Assembly: GCA_049347715.1 (NCBI GenBank)
Contig: CP186339.1
Location: 2,914,001-2,978,000, forward strand
Reading direction: 5' to 3'
Origin: Thalassotalea_B piscium_A
Lineage (GTDB): Bacteria > Pseudomonadota > Gammaproteobacteria > Enterobacterales > Alteromonadaceae
Length of the DNA stretch: 64,000 nt
Shown: positions 54,224-63,565 of the stretch, in pieces
How the letters are laid out: every line of letters starts with the position of its first letter
Position numbering within the stretch: the first letter of the stretch is position 1
Notes under the pieces: model-generated
What the model saw: the letters and a program-made list of their open reading frames with translations, nothing else
The model's database searches: none
Told to the model about the DNA's origin: nothing
Translations under genes and position numbers: made by a program

Positions 54224-56071
54224 CTATATTGAAAGCTTATCGAGGCGTTTTCCACCCCAAATAGCATTAACCACGGTACGAGTACCAACAACAGCAGTAA
54301 ACATTGATGTAACAATACCTATTGATAACGTTATCGCAAAACCTTTAATTGGTCCTACCCCTATTGAGAATAGGATAAGTGCTGCAATTAATGTTGTAAT
54401 GTTGGCATCTAAAATAGTTGAATACGCTGCATCATACCCTTGATGTATCGCTTGTTGTACCGATTTACCCGCACGAAGTTCTTCTCGAATACGTTCAAAT
54501 ATAAGCACATTGGCATCAACTGCCATACCTACTGTTAATACAATACCAGCCATACCAGGTAAGGTTAATGTAGCGCCTGGGATCATAGACATAACACCAA
54601 CAATAAGGATTAAGTTAGCTGTCAATGCAATATTGGCGACTAAACCAAAGGCACGGTAATAAACAAGCATAAATAAGAAAACTAAACCAAAGCCACCCAT
54701 AATTGCTTGAAAGCCTAATTTAACGTTTTCAGCACCAAGTGATGGACCAACAGTACGTTCTTCTACAATTTGAATAGGAGCAATTAACGCACCCGCTCTT
54801 AGTAATAACGCAAGGCTATGTGCTTCAGCTTGAGAACCCGCTCCGGTAATACGGAAACTTTTTCCTAAACGCGCTTGTATGGTTGCAACACTAATGACTT
54901 CTTCGTGTTTTTCAAAAATAGTATTGCCTTCACTATCTTTACGATCTGTTGGCTTATATTCGATAAATACCGTTGCCATAGGTTTTCCAATCGCATTTTT
55001 CGTTGCATTAGAAAACTTACTGCCGCCAGGTGAATCAAGAGAGATGTTTACTTGAGGACGAGAATACTCATCGAAACTAGAACTTGCATCAACAATATGG
55101 TCACCTGTTAGCATTACACGTTTTTTCAACAAAACAGGTTTACCGTCACGCTCATATAACACTTGTGAACTTGCTGGTACTCGACCATTTAATGCACTGG
55201 CTAAATCATTGTCATTATCAACCATTCTAAATTCAATAGTTGCTGTCGCATTTAAAATTTCTTTTGCTTTTGCCGTGTCTTGAACACCAGGTAATTCAAT
55301 AACAATATTCTTTTGGCCTTGGCGTTGAACAAGAGGTTCTGCCACCCCAAGTTCATTCACACGATTTCGGATAATTGTAATATTCTGTTGAAGTGCATAT
55401 TCACGAATTTCTTTAAGTTTCGCTTCTGACATTTTACTCGATAATGTTAATTTATCTGCATTATCAGTAAATAAGAAGTCACGATAGCGCTTTTTCAAAA
55501 ATGATTCGGCTTTATCTAAATCGTCAGCATCTCGGAAAATAATCTCAATTGAGTCATCTACCTTTTTAACGCTACGATAACGAATATTTTCACCACGTAA
55601 ATCACTACGGAAATCACTTACCATACCGTCTTGTGCTTTAACAACGGCTTCGTTCATATTAACTTCCATGGTGAAACTAACGCCACCACTCAAGTCTAAA
55701 CCAAGCTTCATTGGCACACCGCCTAATGAGGCCAACCAATCTGGTGTGTCTGGTGTTAAATTTAAGGCAACTGAGAATTGCTCGCCCATTTCAGTTTCAA
55801 GTAAATCACGCGCTTTTAATTGATTATCGGTATCAGCAAAACGAACTAAAATTTGTCCATTTTCTAAAGCGATATTATCAAATTCAATTTTCTTTTCTGA
55901 CAGTTGCGACTTTACTTTATCAAGCGTTGTTACATTTGCTTCAACACCACGTAAACCTGACAGTTGTACTGCTGGGTCTTCACCATATAAATTGGGTAGA
56001 GCATAGAGCCCACCAATTGCTACAATAAAAACAACCAGTAGTGTTTTCCATAATGGAGACTGGTTTAACAC
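54224..56071 (-). CDS. secD: Protein translocase subunit SecD
   Basis: 615 residues, the same length as E. coli SecD. The first helix precedes LYGEDPAVQLSG. The large periplasmic P1 domain (about 30-450) has LGLDLSGGVSFTMEV and IVIELPGVQD. Five C-terminal helices carry GMAVDANVLIFERIREEL, the proton-path aspartate region. It lies between yajC and secF, as in other gammaproteobacteria. Confidence 0.96.
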   Translation of the reverse strand: MLNQSPLWKTLLVVFIVAIGGLYALPNLYGEDPAVQLSGLRGVEANVTTLDKVKSQLSEKKIEFDNIALENGQILVRFADTDNQLKARDLLETEMGEQFSVALNLTPDTPDWLASLGGVPMKLGLDLSGGVSFTMEVNMNEAVVKAQDGMVSDFRSDLRGENIRYRSVKKVDDSIEIIFRDADDLDKAESFLKKRYRDFLFTDNADKLTLSSKMSEAKLKEIREYALQQNITIIRNRVNELGVAEPLVQRQGQKNIVIELPGVQDTAKAKEILNATATIEFRMVDNDNDLASALNGRVPASSQVLYERDGKPVLLKKRVMLTGDHIVDASSSFDEYSRPQVNISLDSPGGSKFSNATKNAIGKPMATVFIEYKPTDRKDSEGNTIFEKHEEVISVATIQARLGKSFRITGAGSQAEAHSLALLLRAGALIAPIQIVEERTVGPSLGAENVKLGFQAIMGGFGLVFLFMLVYYRAFGLVANIALTANLILIVGVMSMIPGATLTLPGMAGIVLTVGMAVDANVLIFERIREELRAGKSVQQAIHQGYDAAYSTILDANITTLIAALILFSIGVGPIKGFAITLSIGIVTSMFTAVVGTRTVVNAIWGGKRLDKLSI

Positions 56072-56109
56072 AATTTAATCCTACTTTTAGTTAGCTTTTC
56101 AATACTCAG

Positions 56110-56142
56110 CGCTTTAATTAATCTCTACGATTAATTAAAGCG
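56110..56142. repeat. Intercistronic hairpin between yajC and secD
   Basis: A 14-bp perfect inverted repeat (CGCTTTAATTAATC / GATTAATTAAAGCG) has a five-base loop, TCTAC. There is no T run on either side, so it is not a standard terminator. It may adjust the yajC to secDF transcript ratio or its stability. Confidence 0.6.
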
Positions 56143-56154
56143 TGAATGAAAAAT

Positions 56155-56490
56155 TTATAATGACTTCATCGTACCTTTAGGAAGAACTGCGTTTACTGCG
56201 CCTTTCTGAACCGTTACTTCGATACCCTCTGCGATGCTGATCACAATAAAGTCTTTTTCATCAGAAACTTTAGTGATTTTACCAACAATACCGCCTTGTG
56301 TAAGCACTTCATCACCTTTACCTAAAGCAGACATTAAACCTTTATGTTCTTTTACACGTTTTGCTTGTGGACGATAGATCATGAAATAGAAAACAAATGC
56401 AAACACTAACAACATGATGATCATTTCCATACCACCACCTGCTGGTGCTGGACCTGCTGCGGCATGTGCTTGACTAATAAATAAACTCAT
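56155..56490 (-). CDS. yajC: Preprotein translocase accessory subunit YajC
   Basis: 111 residues. One membrane helix (about 20-42) with FVFYFMIYRPQAKRVKEHKG after it is the YajC signature; the cytoplasmic domain (DEVLTQGGIVGKITKV) follows. It associates with SecDF and AcrB in E. coli. It is the third gene of queA-tgt-yajC-secD-secF. Confidence 0.95.
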   Translation of the reverse strand: MSLFISQAHAAAGPAPAGGGMEMIIMLLVFAFVFYFMIYRPQAKRVKEHKGLMSALGKGDEVLTQGGIVGKITKVSDEKDFIVISIAEGIEVTVQKGAVNAVLPKGTMKSL

Positions 56491-56590
56491 AATTTCCTCT
56501 TATACTTATTGTTTTAATATTAAAATTTAATGTAAAAAATACTCACAACTTTGCTGATTATTGAATAAACAACCAGCTTACCCACACAAA

Positions 56591-57718
56591 CTATTTAAGT
56601 GGGGGTACGGGTAAATCTCGTAACGCATAAAACTCTTCAACAAAGGCGTCTAATTTACCTTGCTCAATCGCATCACGCAAACCTTGCATGACACGTTGAT
56701 AAAAACGCAGATTATGCATTGTATTTAACTGTGCGCCTAAAATCTCGTTACACTTATCTAAATGATGCAAATATGCGCGAGAATAATTTTTACACGTATA
56801 GCAATCACACTCACTGTCTAAAGGACTTGTATCCGTTTTATGACGTGAATTACGAATTTTAATGACACCATTGGTTACAAATAAATGACCATTTCTGGCA
56901 TTACGTGTTGGCATAACACAATCAAACATATCAATACCACGACGCACACCTTCAACTAAGTCTTCTGGCTTGCCTACTCCCATCAGATATCGGGGCTTAT
57001 TTTCAGGTATCAAGGGGGTAGTATGATCTAAAATTCTGATCATATCTTCTTTAGGTTCACCTACTGATAAACCACCAATAGCATAACCATCAAAATCTAT
57101 TGCTTCTAAACCTGAGATTGAAACTTCACGTAAATCTTCAAACATTCCACCTTGAACAATACCAAATAATGCACTTGGATTATCTCCATGAGCATCCTTT
57201 GAACGTTGTGCCCATCGCAAAGACAATTCCATCGAGTCTTTAGCTTCTTTATGGGTAGCAGGATATGGCGTACATTCATCAAATATCATGACAATATCAG
57301 AGCCTAATTTTCGCTGTACTTCCATAGAACGTTCTGGTGTTAACATGATTTTCTCACCATTAACTGGCGAGCTAAATTTCACACCTTCTTCAGTGATTTT
57401 TCTCATCGCACCTAAACTGAACACCTGAAAACCACCAGAATCAGTTAAAATAGGCTTATCCCAATGAATAAAATCATGTAAGTCACCATGTTTTTCAATG
57501 ATATCAGTACCTGGTCGTAACATTAGATGAAAGGTGTTACCAAGAATAATTTCAGCACCCGTTTCTTTAATTTCTTCTGTTTTCATACCTTTGACTGTGC
57601 CGTAAGTACCTACAGGCATAAATGCGGGTGTTTCTACTGTGCCACGAGCAAAGGTTAATCGCCCGCGACGTGCTTTTCCATCCGTCGTCAATAATTCGTA
57701 TTGCATTGCTTTTGTCAT
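56591..57718 (-). CDS. tgt: tRNA-guanine transglycosylase
   Basis: Exchanges guanine 34 for preQ1 in GUN-anticodon tRNAs. About 375 residues from the ATG at 57718, chosen because GGAGG stands just before it (the frame also opens at a GTG six codons up). Active-site parts are DSGGFQVFSLG, the nucleophile Asp in RGIDMFDCVMPTRNARNG, and the zinc ligands in CDCYTCKNYS plus a His. It lies between queA and yajC. Confidence 0.96.
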   Translation of the reverse strand: MTKAMQYELLTTDGKARRGRLTFARGTVETPAFMPVGTYGTVKGMKTEEIKETGAEIILGNTFHLMLRPGTDIIEKHGDLHDFIHWDKPILTDSGGFQVFSLGAMRKITEEGVKFSSPVNGEKIMLTPERSMEVQRKLGSDIVMIFDECTPYPATHKEAKDSMELSLRWAQRSKDAHGDNPSALFGIVQGGMFEDLREVSISGLEAIDFDGYAIGGLSVGEPKEDMIRILDHTTPLIPENKPRYLMGVGKPEDLVEGVRRGIDMFDCVMPTRNARNGHLFVTNGVIKIRNSRHKTDTSPLDSECDCYTCKNYSRAYLHHLDKCNEILGAQLNTMHNLRFYQRVMQGLRDAIEQGKLDAFVEEFYALRDLPVPPLK

Positions 57719-57772
57719 AATATTTCCTCCGCCCACTAGCGAAACAGGCCAGCGGCAATAATAAAACCCGTA

Positions 57773-58834
57773 TTAACGTGTTTTTTTCGTTAAAAACATC
57801 GCATCTCCGTAACTAAAAAAGCGATATTCTCGTTCAACTGCTTGTTGATAAGCAGTCATAATATGGTCATAGCCCGAAAAGGCGCTTACTAACATTAATA
57901 AAGTGGATTCAGATAAGTGAAAATTGGTAATCAGGGCATCAATTACTTGGAACTGATAGCCTGGTGTAATAAATATATCGGTATCACCATAAAACGCTTG
58001 TAGCGGTTTTCCGAGTCGATTTGCGTCTCTAGCCGCACTTTCAATTGAACGCACAGAGGTTGTACCGACAGCAATAACACGCTTACCCGCTGCTTTGGTT
58101 TCTTTAATTTGTTCAATCACATCGGCTGACACTTCAACATATTCAGAATGCATAATGTGATCGGCAATTTCTTTAACTCTCACCGGCTGAAATGTACCTG
58201 CACCTACATGCAAAGTAACAAAAGCAAGTTTAACGCCTTTGGCTTTTATTTTTTCAAGTAAGGCTTCGTCAAAGTGAAGTCCGGCTGTCGGTGCCGCAAC
58301 AGCACCGGGCTTTTCATTGTAAACCGTCTGATAACGTTCGCGGTCACTATCTTCATCTGGACGATCTATATAAGGAGGTAGAGGCATATGGCCAATACTT
58401 TCTAATAGCTCAAGTACTTTATCTTCACCTAAAAATTTCAGCTCAAATAAAGCATCATGTCGTGCTTGCATAACGGCAGTAGCAATTAACACCCCATCTG
58501 CGTTATGGAATAATAACTCGCTACCCACTTTAGGTGACTTACTTGCTCTTACATGTGCAAGCACAGTATGTTCATCAACCAAGCGTTCAACTAACACCTC
58601 AAGCTTGCCACCACTTGCTTTTTGACCAAATAAACGAGCAGGAATAACCCGTGTATTATTAAAAATTAATAAATCACCCATATCTAATTGGTCAACAATA
58701 TCCACAAAATGCTTGTGATTAATGGCGCCGCTATTACCATCAAGACACATTAAGCGGCTTGAAGTACGTTCAGTTTTTGGGTAACGAGCTATAAGCTCTT
58801 CTGGTAAATCAAATGAAAAATCGGCAACACGCAT
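57773..58834 (-). CDS. queA: S-adenosylmethionine:tRNA ribosyltransferase-isomerase
   Basis: 353 residues. QueA uses SAM to convert preQ1 in tRNA to epoxyqueuosine, the step after Tgt. The N-terminus is RVADFSFDLPEELIARYP; further signatures are NNTRVIPARLFG, PTAGLHFDEALL, THVGAG-like LHVGAGTFQPV and NFHLSESTLLMLVSAF. It heads the operon and is divergent from aceK. Confidence 0.96.
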   Translation of the reverse strand: MRVADFSFDLPEELIARYPKTERTSSRLMCLDGNSGAINHKHFVDIVDQLDMGDLLIFNNTRVIPARLFGQKASGGKLEVLVERLVDEHTVLAHVRASKSPKVGSELLFHNADGVLIATAVMQARHDALFELKFLGEDKVLELLESIGHMPLPPYIDRPDEDSDRERYQTVYNEKPGAVAAPTAGLHFDEALLEKIKAKGVKLAFVTLHVGAGTFQPVRVKEIADHIMHSEYVEVSADVIEQIKETKAAGKRVIAVGTTSVRSIESAARDANRLGKPLQAFYGDTDIFITPGYQFQVIDALITNFHLSESTLLMLVSAFSGYDHIMTAYQQAVEREYRFFSYGDAMFLTKKTR

Positions 58835-59017
58835 GATATATATTGAGGTAATGGCTAAAAATAACTGCGTAATTTTAAAGATCTACACCCACAATAGCAA
58901 GTAATCCTGATGATAAGGGCAAATATCACTGAGACTTATAATGATCATTTTTAAAAAGTTTGCTACATGTTAAGTTAATTGTCGTACTCTCTGTTAAAAC
59001 TAGACTAGGATCTGACT

Positions 59018-60754
59018 ATGAAAAATCTTGCGTATGCTATTGCCAAAACAATCCTTAATGGTTTTGAACGACATATTCATTTGTATATTGAAATTACACG
59101 CTCAGCAAAAGATCGCTTTGAACAATGCCAATGGCAGGCAATTCAAGATGCGGCAAAAGCAAGAACTGACTTTTACGATAAACGTGTTAAAGAAACATTA
59201 ACGACCATTTCTGACGACTTTCAAATTCAACATTTAGACACAGAATTATGGCAAGAAGTTAAACTGGCTTACATCAGTATTTTAAAAACACACCCTCAAC
59301 CAGAGCTTGCTGAAAGTTTCTATAATTCAGTCTTTTGTCATTTATTCGAACGTAAATATTATTTAAATGATTACATTTTTGTAGAATCTTCATTAGATGA
59401 ATGTAATTACATCAATGTGCCGCAAATTTACACACGCTACCACCCAGCAGAAATTGGTTTATATCACACGATTAAAAAAATCATTGATACAGCCCAATTT
59501 ACACGACCATTTAAACAACAAAAAAGTGATATAAACGCTTTAATTCGAGCGTTTGCTCATCAAGCGCAACGTACGCATTATCAACTTTCGGATCTACAAA
59601 TTGATATTCTCAACTTTGTTTTTTACCGAAATAAAGGGGCATACATTATAGGTCGCGTGATTTCACCTGCTGGTATCACCCCTTTTATTGTCCCTATGAC
59701 CAATGATGAAAACGATGGTTTAGCATTAGATGCTTTACTCACCGATGAAAAAAACATGGCAGTTGTCTTTGGTTTTGCTCGGGCATACTTTTTTGTTGAT
59801 TGCCAACACCCCCATGCACTAGTCGACTTTTTACAAGAATTAATCCCTCATAAAACGCGAGCAGATTTGTATTCTAGTATTGGTTTTCATAAACAGGGAA
59901 AAACGCAGTTTTATCGAAGTTTATTGCACCATTTAGATAACAGTGAGGATAAATTTGAATTAGCCGCAGGCATCAAAGGTATGGTGATGTCAGTATTCAC
60001 CCTGCCCTCTTTTCCTTATGTGTTTAAAATTATTAAAGACAAGTTTGCTCCAAGTAAGCAAATGACCAAGAAAGATGTTAAAGCGAAATATCGTCTAGTT
60101 AAACTCCATGATAGAGTTGGACGTATGGCCGATACCATGGAATATTCAGAAGTAGCGGTTCCTAAAGCGCGGTTTAATGAGGAGTTACTCACCGAATTAT
60201 TAACCGTTGCGCCATCAATTATTCGTTTTGAAGATGAGCTAATCATTATTAAGCATGTATATATTGAACGAAAAATGACACCACTTAACCTCTATTTAAT
60301 GGATGCAAGCGATGAACAAATCGATCGAGCAATGTACGGCTATGGCAAAGCAATTAAACAACTAATAGCTGCAAATATATTCCCAGGAGACATGTTGCTA
60401 AAAAACTTTGGTGTAACCCGTCATGGCCGAGTAATTTTTTATGATTACGATGAAATTACCTATATGGATGAAGTGAATTTCAGAATAAAGCCAGAACCGG
60501 TAACCGAAGAACAAATTTATGCGGCAGAACCTTGGTATTCAGTAGCACCCGGCGATGTATTTCCTGAAGAAATAGCAACCTTTGCTCTTGCCAATCATAA
60601 GTACCGTAATGCATTTTTAAAGCATCATGCGGAACTACTTCAAGCGAGTTATTGGCAAGAATGCCAAAAAAGAGTCGCTGAAGGTAAATTTGCTAATGTG
60701 TACCCATATCCTGAACGCTTACGTTTTATTCATCAAAAATGTGTTAAAGAGTGA
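59018..60754 (+). CDS. aceK: Isocitrate dehydrogenase kinase/phosphatase
   Basis: 578 residues, the E. coli length. This bifunctional enzyme phosphorylates and dephosphorylates isocitrate dehydrogenase to steer carbon between the TCA cycle and the glyoxylate shunt. The regulatory domain covers about 1-310; the kinase domain holds the ATP loop ELAAGIKGMVMSVFTLPSF, FPYVFKIIKDKF and a catalytic stretch with MLLKNFGVTRHGRVIFYDYD. It stands apart from aceBA, which are not in the window, and is followed by tRNA-Trp. Confidence 0.95.
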   Translation: MKNLAYAIAKTILNGFERHIHLYIEITRSAKDRFEQCQWQAIQDAAKARTDFYDKRVKETLTTISDDFQIQHLDTELWQEVKLAYISILKTHPQPELAESFYNSVFCHLFERKYYLNDYIFVESSLDECNYINVPQIYTRYHPAEIGLYHTIKKIIDTAQFTRPFKQQKSDINALIRAFAHQAQRTHYQLSDLQIDILNFVFYRNKGAYIIGRVISPAGITPFIVPMTNDENDGLALDALLTDEKNMAVVFGFARAYFFVDCQHPHALVDFLQELIPHKTRADLYSSIGFHKQGKTQFYRSLLHHLDNSEDKFELAAGIKGMVMSVFTLPSFPYVFKIIKDKFAPSKQMTKKDVKAKYRLVKLHDRVGRMADTMEYSEVAVPKARFNEELLTELLTVAPSIIRFEDELIIIKHVYIERKMTPLNLYLMDASDEQIDRAMYGYGKAIKQLIAANIFPGDMLLKNFGVTRHGRVIFYDYDEITYMDEVNFRIKPEPVTEEQIYAAEPWYSVAPGDVFPEEIATFALANHKYRNAFLKHHAELLQASYWQECQKRVAEGKFANVYPYPERLRFIHQKCVKE

Positions 60755-60803
60755 GCGCTAAGGTCAATAAATAGGCAAACAGGCATTTAATTAAATTTAG
60801 CGC

Positions 60804-60831
60804 TTTACCTTTATAAAAGCTTGGGTATAAT
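60804..60831 (+). promoter_or_regulatory. Promoter of tRNA-Trp
   Basis: TTTACC (-35-like) and TATAAT (-10, 60826-60831) are spaced by 16 bases; the -10 ends 13 bases before the tRNA. Confidence 0.6.
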
Positions 60832-60844
60832 TCTCATCCGTTGC

Positions 60845-60921
60845 AGGGGTGTAGTTCCAATTGGTAGAACAGCGGTCTCCAAAACCGACGGTTGGGAGTT
60901 CGAATCTCTCCACCCCTGCCA
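60845..60921 (+). tRNA. tRNA-Trp (anticodon CCA)
   Basis: A complete cloverleaf. The acceptor stem is AGGGGTG / CACCCCT with G discriminator and encoded CCA, the D stem GTTC/GAAC and the anticodon loop CTCCAAA (CCA at 60879-60881). The T arm has TTCGAAT. The first anticodon-stem pair is a G-A mismatch. No other tRNA or secE/nusG gene follows it here. Confidence 0.97.
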
Positions 60922-61073
60922 TTTAAACCTCTTAGTTATAATTCCCTATACTTAAATTTTAGATAAATCGCTTAAAATCATTACTTTCGATACTTGTTAT
61001 TAATCGGTATGATATTTCTATTCAATGAACCACTTTAACTATTCTTATGAAAAGTGATAACCGTTAATAAATT

Positions 61074-61433
61074 ATGATCACCAACGCGAAACAATTTAAT
61101 TACTTAAATGCTATGGGTATTGATCTTTGGCAATTAAAACAAGAGCAAGACGCTAACACCTCAAGTAATCAATATCTTGCGGTTGATTTGGCGCATTTAT
61201 GCCAGCAACAATGCTTTTTAGATGTTTTGCGAAGTTTCGATATTACACTAGATCAAGTAACTCTTAGTAATGACCACTGTATTAACTTAGGTCTTTTTAA
61301 TTGGCAATTTACTACAAATAGCCATAGTGAATATCAAAGCAACACACTAACCACGCCTGCGATTGAACAACTCACGCAAGCTCCGCAACTTAAACGCCAG
61401 TTATGGCAATTATTAAGTACAACAACTATATGA
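61074..61433 (+). CDS. holD: DNA polymerase III psi subunit
   Basis: 119 residues. The N-terminal segment FNYLNAMGIDLWQLK is the chi-binding region typical of psi. The C-terminus (ALTQLTQAPQLKRQLWQLL-like) also fits the weakly conserved HolD family. Psi links chi to the clamp loader at the replication fork. The stop overlaps the rimI start (ATGA), the same holD-rimI order as in E. coli, which is the strongest support. Confidence 0.82.
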   Translation: MITNAKQFNYLNAMGIDLWQLKQEQDANTSSNQYLAVDLAHLCQQQCFLDVLRSFDITLDQVTLSNDHCINLGLFNWQFTTNSHSEYQSNTLTTPAIEQLTQAPQLKRQLWQLLSTTTI

Positions 61434-61873
61434 CTAGTACCTTTACCACGATAAGCCAGCAGCAACTCCCTCAATTAATGGTTGTTGAAAATGCCTGTCA
61501 CTCTCATCCTTGGAGCGAAAAAACAATGCTCAGTTGCATTGGTGGTCGCTATTTTGGTTCTATGCTTGAACATGAACAAACAGTCTTAGGCTTCTACGTA
61601 GGTGAATATGTTGCAGGTGAAGCTACTTTAATGGATGTATGTGTATCGCCAGAGCATCAAGGAAAAGGTTACGGTAAGCAATTACTTAATCATTTTAGCG
61701 AACAAGCAAAATCCCTTGGCGCAACACAACTCTTTTTAGAAGTACGTGCTAAAAACATTTCAGCCCTTATGATGTATATTAACTCGGGTTTTGTTGAAAT
61801 AGGCAGACGCACAGGTTACTACCCCAGTAAAATCGGGTATGAAGACGCAATTGTAATGAAGAAAAAACTTTAG
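61430..61873 (+). CDS. rimI: Ribosomal protein S18-alanine N-acetyltransferase
   Basis: About 147 residues, GNAT fold. The acetyl-CoA loop reads VSPEHQGKGYGKQLL. The family parts ENACHSHPWSEK, VAGEATLMDVCV, LEVRAKNISALMMYINSGF and RTGYYP are present. I start at ATG 61430, which overlaps the holD stop by four bases; the open frame nine codons upstream would lie inside holD. Confidence 0.92.
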   Translation: MTSTFTTISQQQLPQLMVVENACHSHPWSEKTMLSCIGGRYFGSMLEHEQTVLGFYVGEYVAGEATLMDVCVSPEHQGKGYGKQLLNHFSEQAKSLGATQLFLEVRAKNISALMMYINSGFVEIGRRTGYYPSKIGYEDAIVMKKKL

Positions 61874-62034
61874 CTTTGATAGTTATCCAATAAGTACATT
61901 CATAGACAGCATCTAACCCCATTTACACATAACTCACCTTAGGTTTACCGCTCATAGCTGACAAAACTAAAAGAGAGGCTAATACCTGTTTAACATCGTT
62001 TAATTATAACAAGATGCTCTGTTATTAAACGATT
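61874..62034. other. Non-coding stretch after rimI
   Basis: No hairpin with a T run is evident and there is no ORF. Together with the doubtful small ORF at 62035 and the 100 bases after it, it forms a 417-base gap before the next firm gene. Confidence 0.4.
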
Positions 62035-62187
62035 ATGACCTTAATGCCTTATCTTATAGCTATTGGATCATTTAGTTTTCCTGTTTTAAATCAACTAGGT
62101 ATTAATCACCAAATAGGTTTAGCAATATCAAAAATAACTTTTGTTTTAATGACTATTACTGTACTTTCAAATCACTTTACGGTGTAA
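62035..62187 (+). CDS. Doubtful 50-residue hydrophobic ORF
   Basis: It starts at ATG 62035 with no ribosome site and encodes a mostly hydrophobic peptide (LMPYLIAIGSFSFPVL, then a second hydrophobic end KITFVLMTITVLS). I recognise no family. It could be a small membrane protein, the remnant of a larger one, or chance. Confidence 0.22.
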   Translation: MTLMPYLIAIGSFSFPVLNQLGINHQIGLAISKITFVLMTITVLSNHFTV

Positions 62188-62290
62188 GTAATAAAAGAAC
62201 ACAACACAGATAGCTGTTTGATTGTTCAATAATTTAGCCAACAATTTCACTAGCTTTTGTAAGTTATATGCTAAGAAAAAAGGAATCTAA

Positions 62291-62716
62291 ATGTTTAAAG
62301 ACATAAGTATCAAAGGAATAGCTGTCGGTTCTCTTACCGTTATTTCCACCTCTGTTGTGCTTTTTATGCTAATGCCCCTGCTTTTTTGGGACTTAATCAA
62401 GACAGGTAAGTCAGATGTATTAATCACATCATTTTGGCCACAGGTATACACATTAGGAGTTATATTAATTTCGGGAGTATTTGGCCTTTATATAGGGACA
62501 GTTGTGGCAAATATAGCAAGGTGGATCAACTCTATGGGCATTATTATTATCTCACTATTAATTACCTATATTATTAATCAGCCTGTATCCGAATTTGCAA
62601 GTGAACCAACCTTATTGTTTGCTATTTCAAACTATATAGCATGTGCTTTATCATTGTTGTTAGGTCATTTTTTATCTAAAAAGTATATAAATAAATTAAA
62701 ACCTGCTCTGAATTAG
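62291..62716 (+). CDS. Membrane protein of unknown function, four helices
   Basis: 141 residues with four hydrophobic helices, at about 10-32, 47-72, 78-95 and 108-128, and a basic C-terminus (HFLSKKYINKLK). AAGGA lies seven bases before the ATG, so translation is credible. I do not recognise a family. It is monocistronic, between rimI and the porin-like gene. Confidence 0.65.
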   Translation: MFKDISIKGIAVGSLTVISTSVVLFMLMPLLFWDLIKTGKSDVLITSFWPQVYTLGVILISGVFGLYIGTVVANIARWINSMGIIIISLLITYIINQPVSEFASEPTLLFAISNYIACALSLLLGHFLSKKYINKLKPALN

Positions 62717-62814
62717 TTATCGAAGATACAAGAATATAGTGGCGTTTAGGCTATTGAATATCAGTTAATGATGAACTTGCAGTAATGGGGATAAATAAAT
62801 TAAAACAGAAAGGT

Positions 62815-62849
62815 AAAAATAAAAATGGGAGACTAATGTCTCCCATTTT
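62815..62849 (-). terminator. Terminator of the porin-like gene
   Basis: A 12-bp perfect stem (AAAATGGGAGAC / GTCTCCCATTTT) with a TAAT loop and T-rich sequence after it on the minus strand. Confidence 0.85.
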
Positions 62850-62866
62850 ATTTCATACTATTAGGC

Positions 62867-63565
62867 TTAAAAGCGTCCTGTTAAACCAAATAAAAATCCA
62901 TCATCACTATTTTCTAATGAAACATACTCAAGACGAGCTGAAATAGTTGGAGTAAAAAAGTGTTGTGCACGAACTGAACCGTTAATACCTTCTTCTGTAG
63001 AAAGGCTTAACCCTACACTTGATTGAGCAGTCCAAAAGTAGTCTGCTGCAGCAGTAAAATCGTTATCAAAATTAAGGTAAGAAACTTCTACGTTAACAAA
63101 TCTGCCATTACTTAATGTAGCAATGTACTTAGTATTTAATGCTAAAGAATCAGAAAAATCTTCATCTGCACCTGAAACTGACACCATCCAGTTTTTATCA
63201 AGAAAATAACCAATTTCACCAACAAATCCGGTATCACTATCTCCACCATCAACGTCGAAATAAGTCACATCTAAACCAACAAAAAGGTCATTGCGGTAAA
63301 AATCACCACCTAATACTAACTCAGAGGCATCGCCATCAAAATCAGTATAGCTAAGACTAGCACTAGTGTTTCTGCCCATAAATGCAGCTTCTGACCATGC
63401 TGTATTATTTGTAGTAACGTTGTTAAGGTAATATGTACCTTCAAGTTTAATGGTATCAAAGCTATCAACACTAAAATAATCTAGATCTATTTGAGTATTG
63501 TAGTCATTAGCTATAGCAGCTGAAGAAAGTAAAGATAAACCTAAAAGTACTGCACGTGTTTTCAT
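62867..63565 (-). CDS. Putative outer-membrane porin-like beta-barrel
   Basis: 232 residues. A signal peptide ends AIA, and the body is alternating amphipathic strands with Asp-rich turns (DVDGGDSDTG, FDGDASE), ending in LTGRF, the aromatic C-terminus that BAM recognises. The length and strand pattern suggest about 12 strands. It resembles the short putative porins of Colwellia and Shewanella; the substrate is unknown. Confidence 0.75.
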   Translation of the reverse strand: MKTRAVLLGLSLLSSAAIANDYNTQIDLDYFSVDSFDTIKLEGTYYLNNVTTNNTAWSEAAFMGRNTSASLSYTDFDGDASELVLGGDFYRNDLFVGLDVTYFDVDGGDSDTGFVGEIGYFLDKNWMVSVSGADEDFSDSLALNTKYIATLSNGRFVNVEVSYLNFDNDFTAAADYFWTAQSSVGLSLSTEEGINGSVRAQHFFTPTISARLEYVSLENSDDGFLFGLTGRF

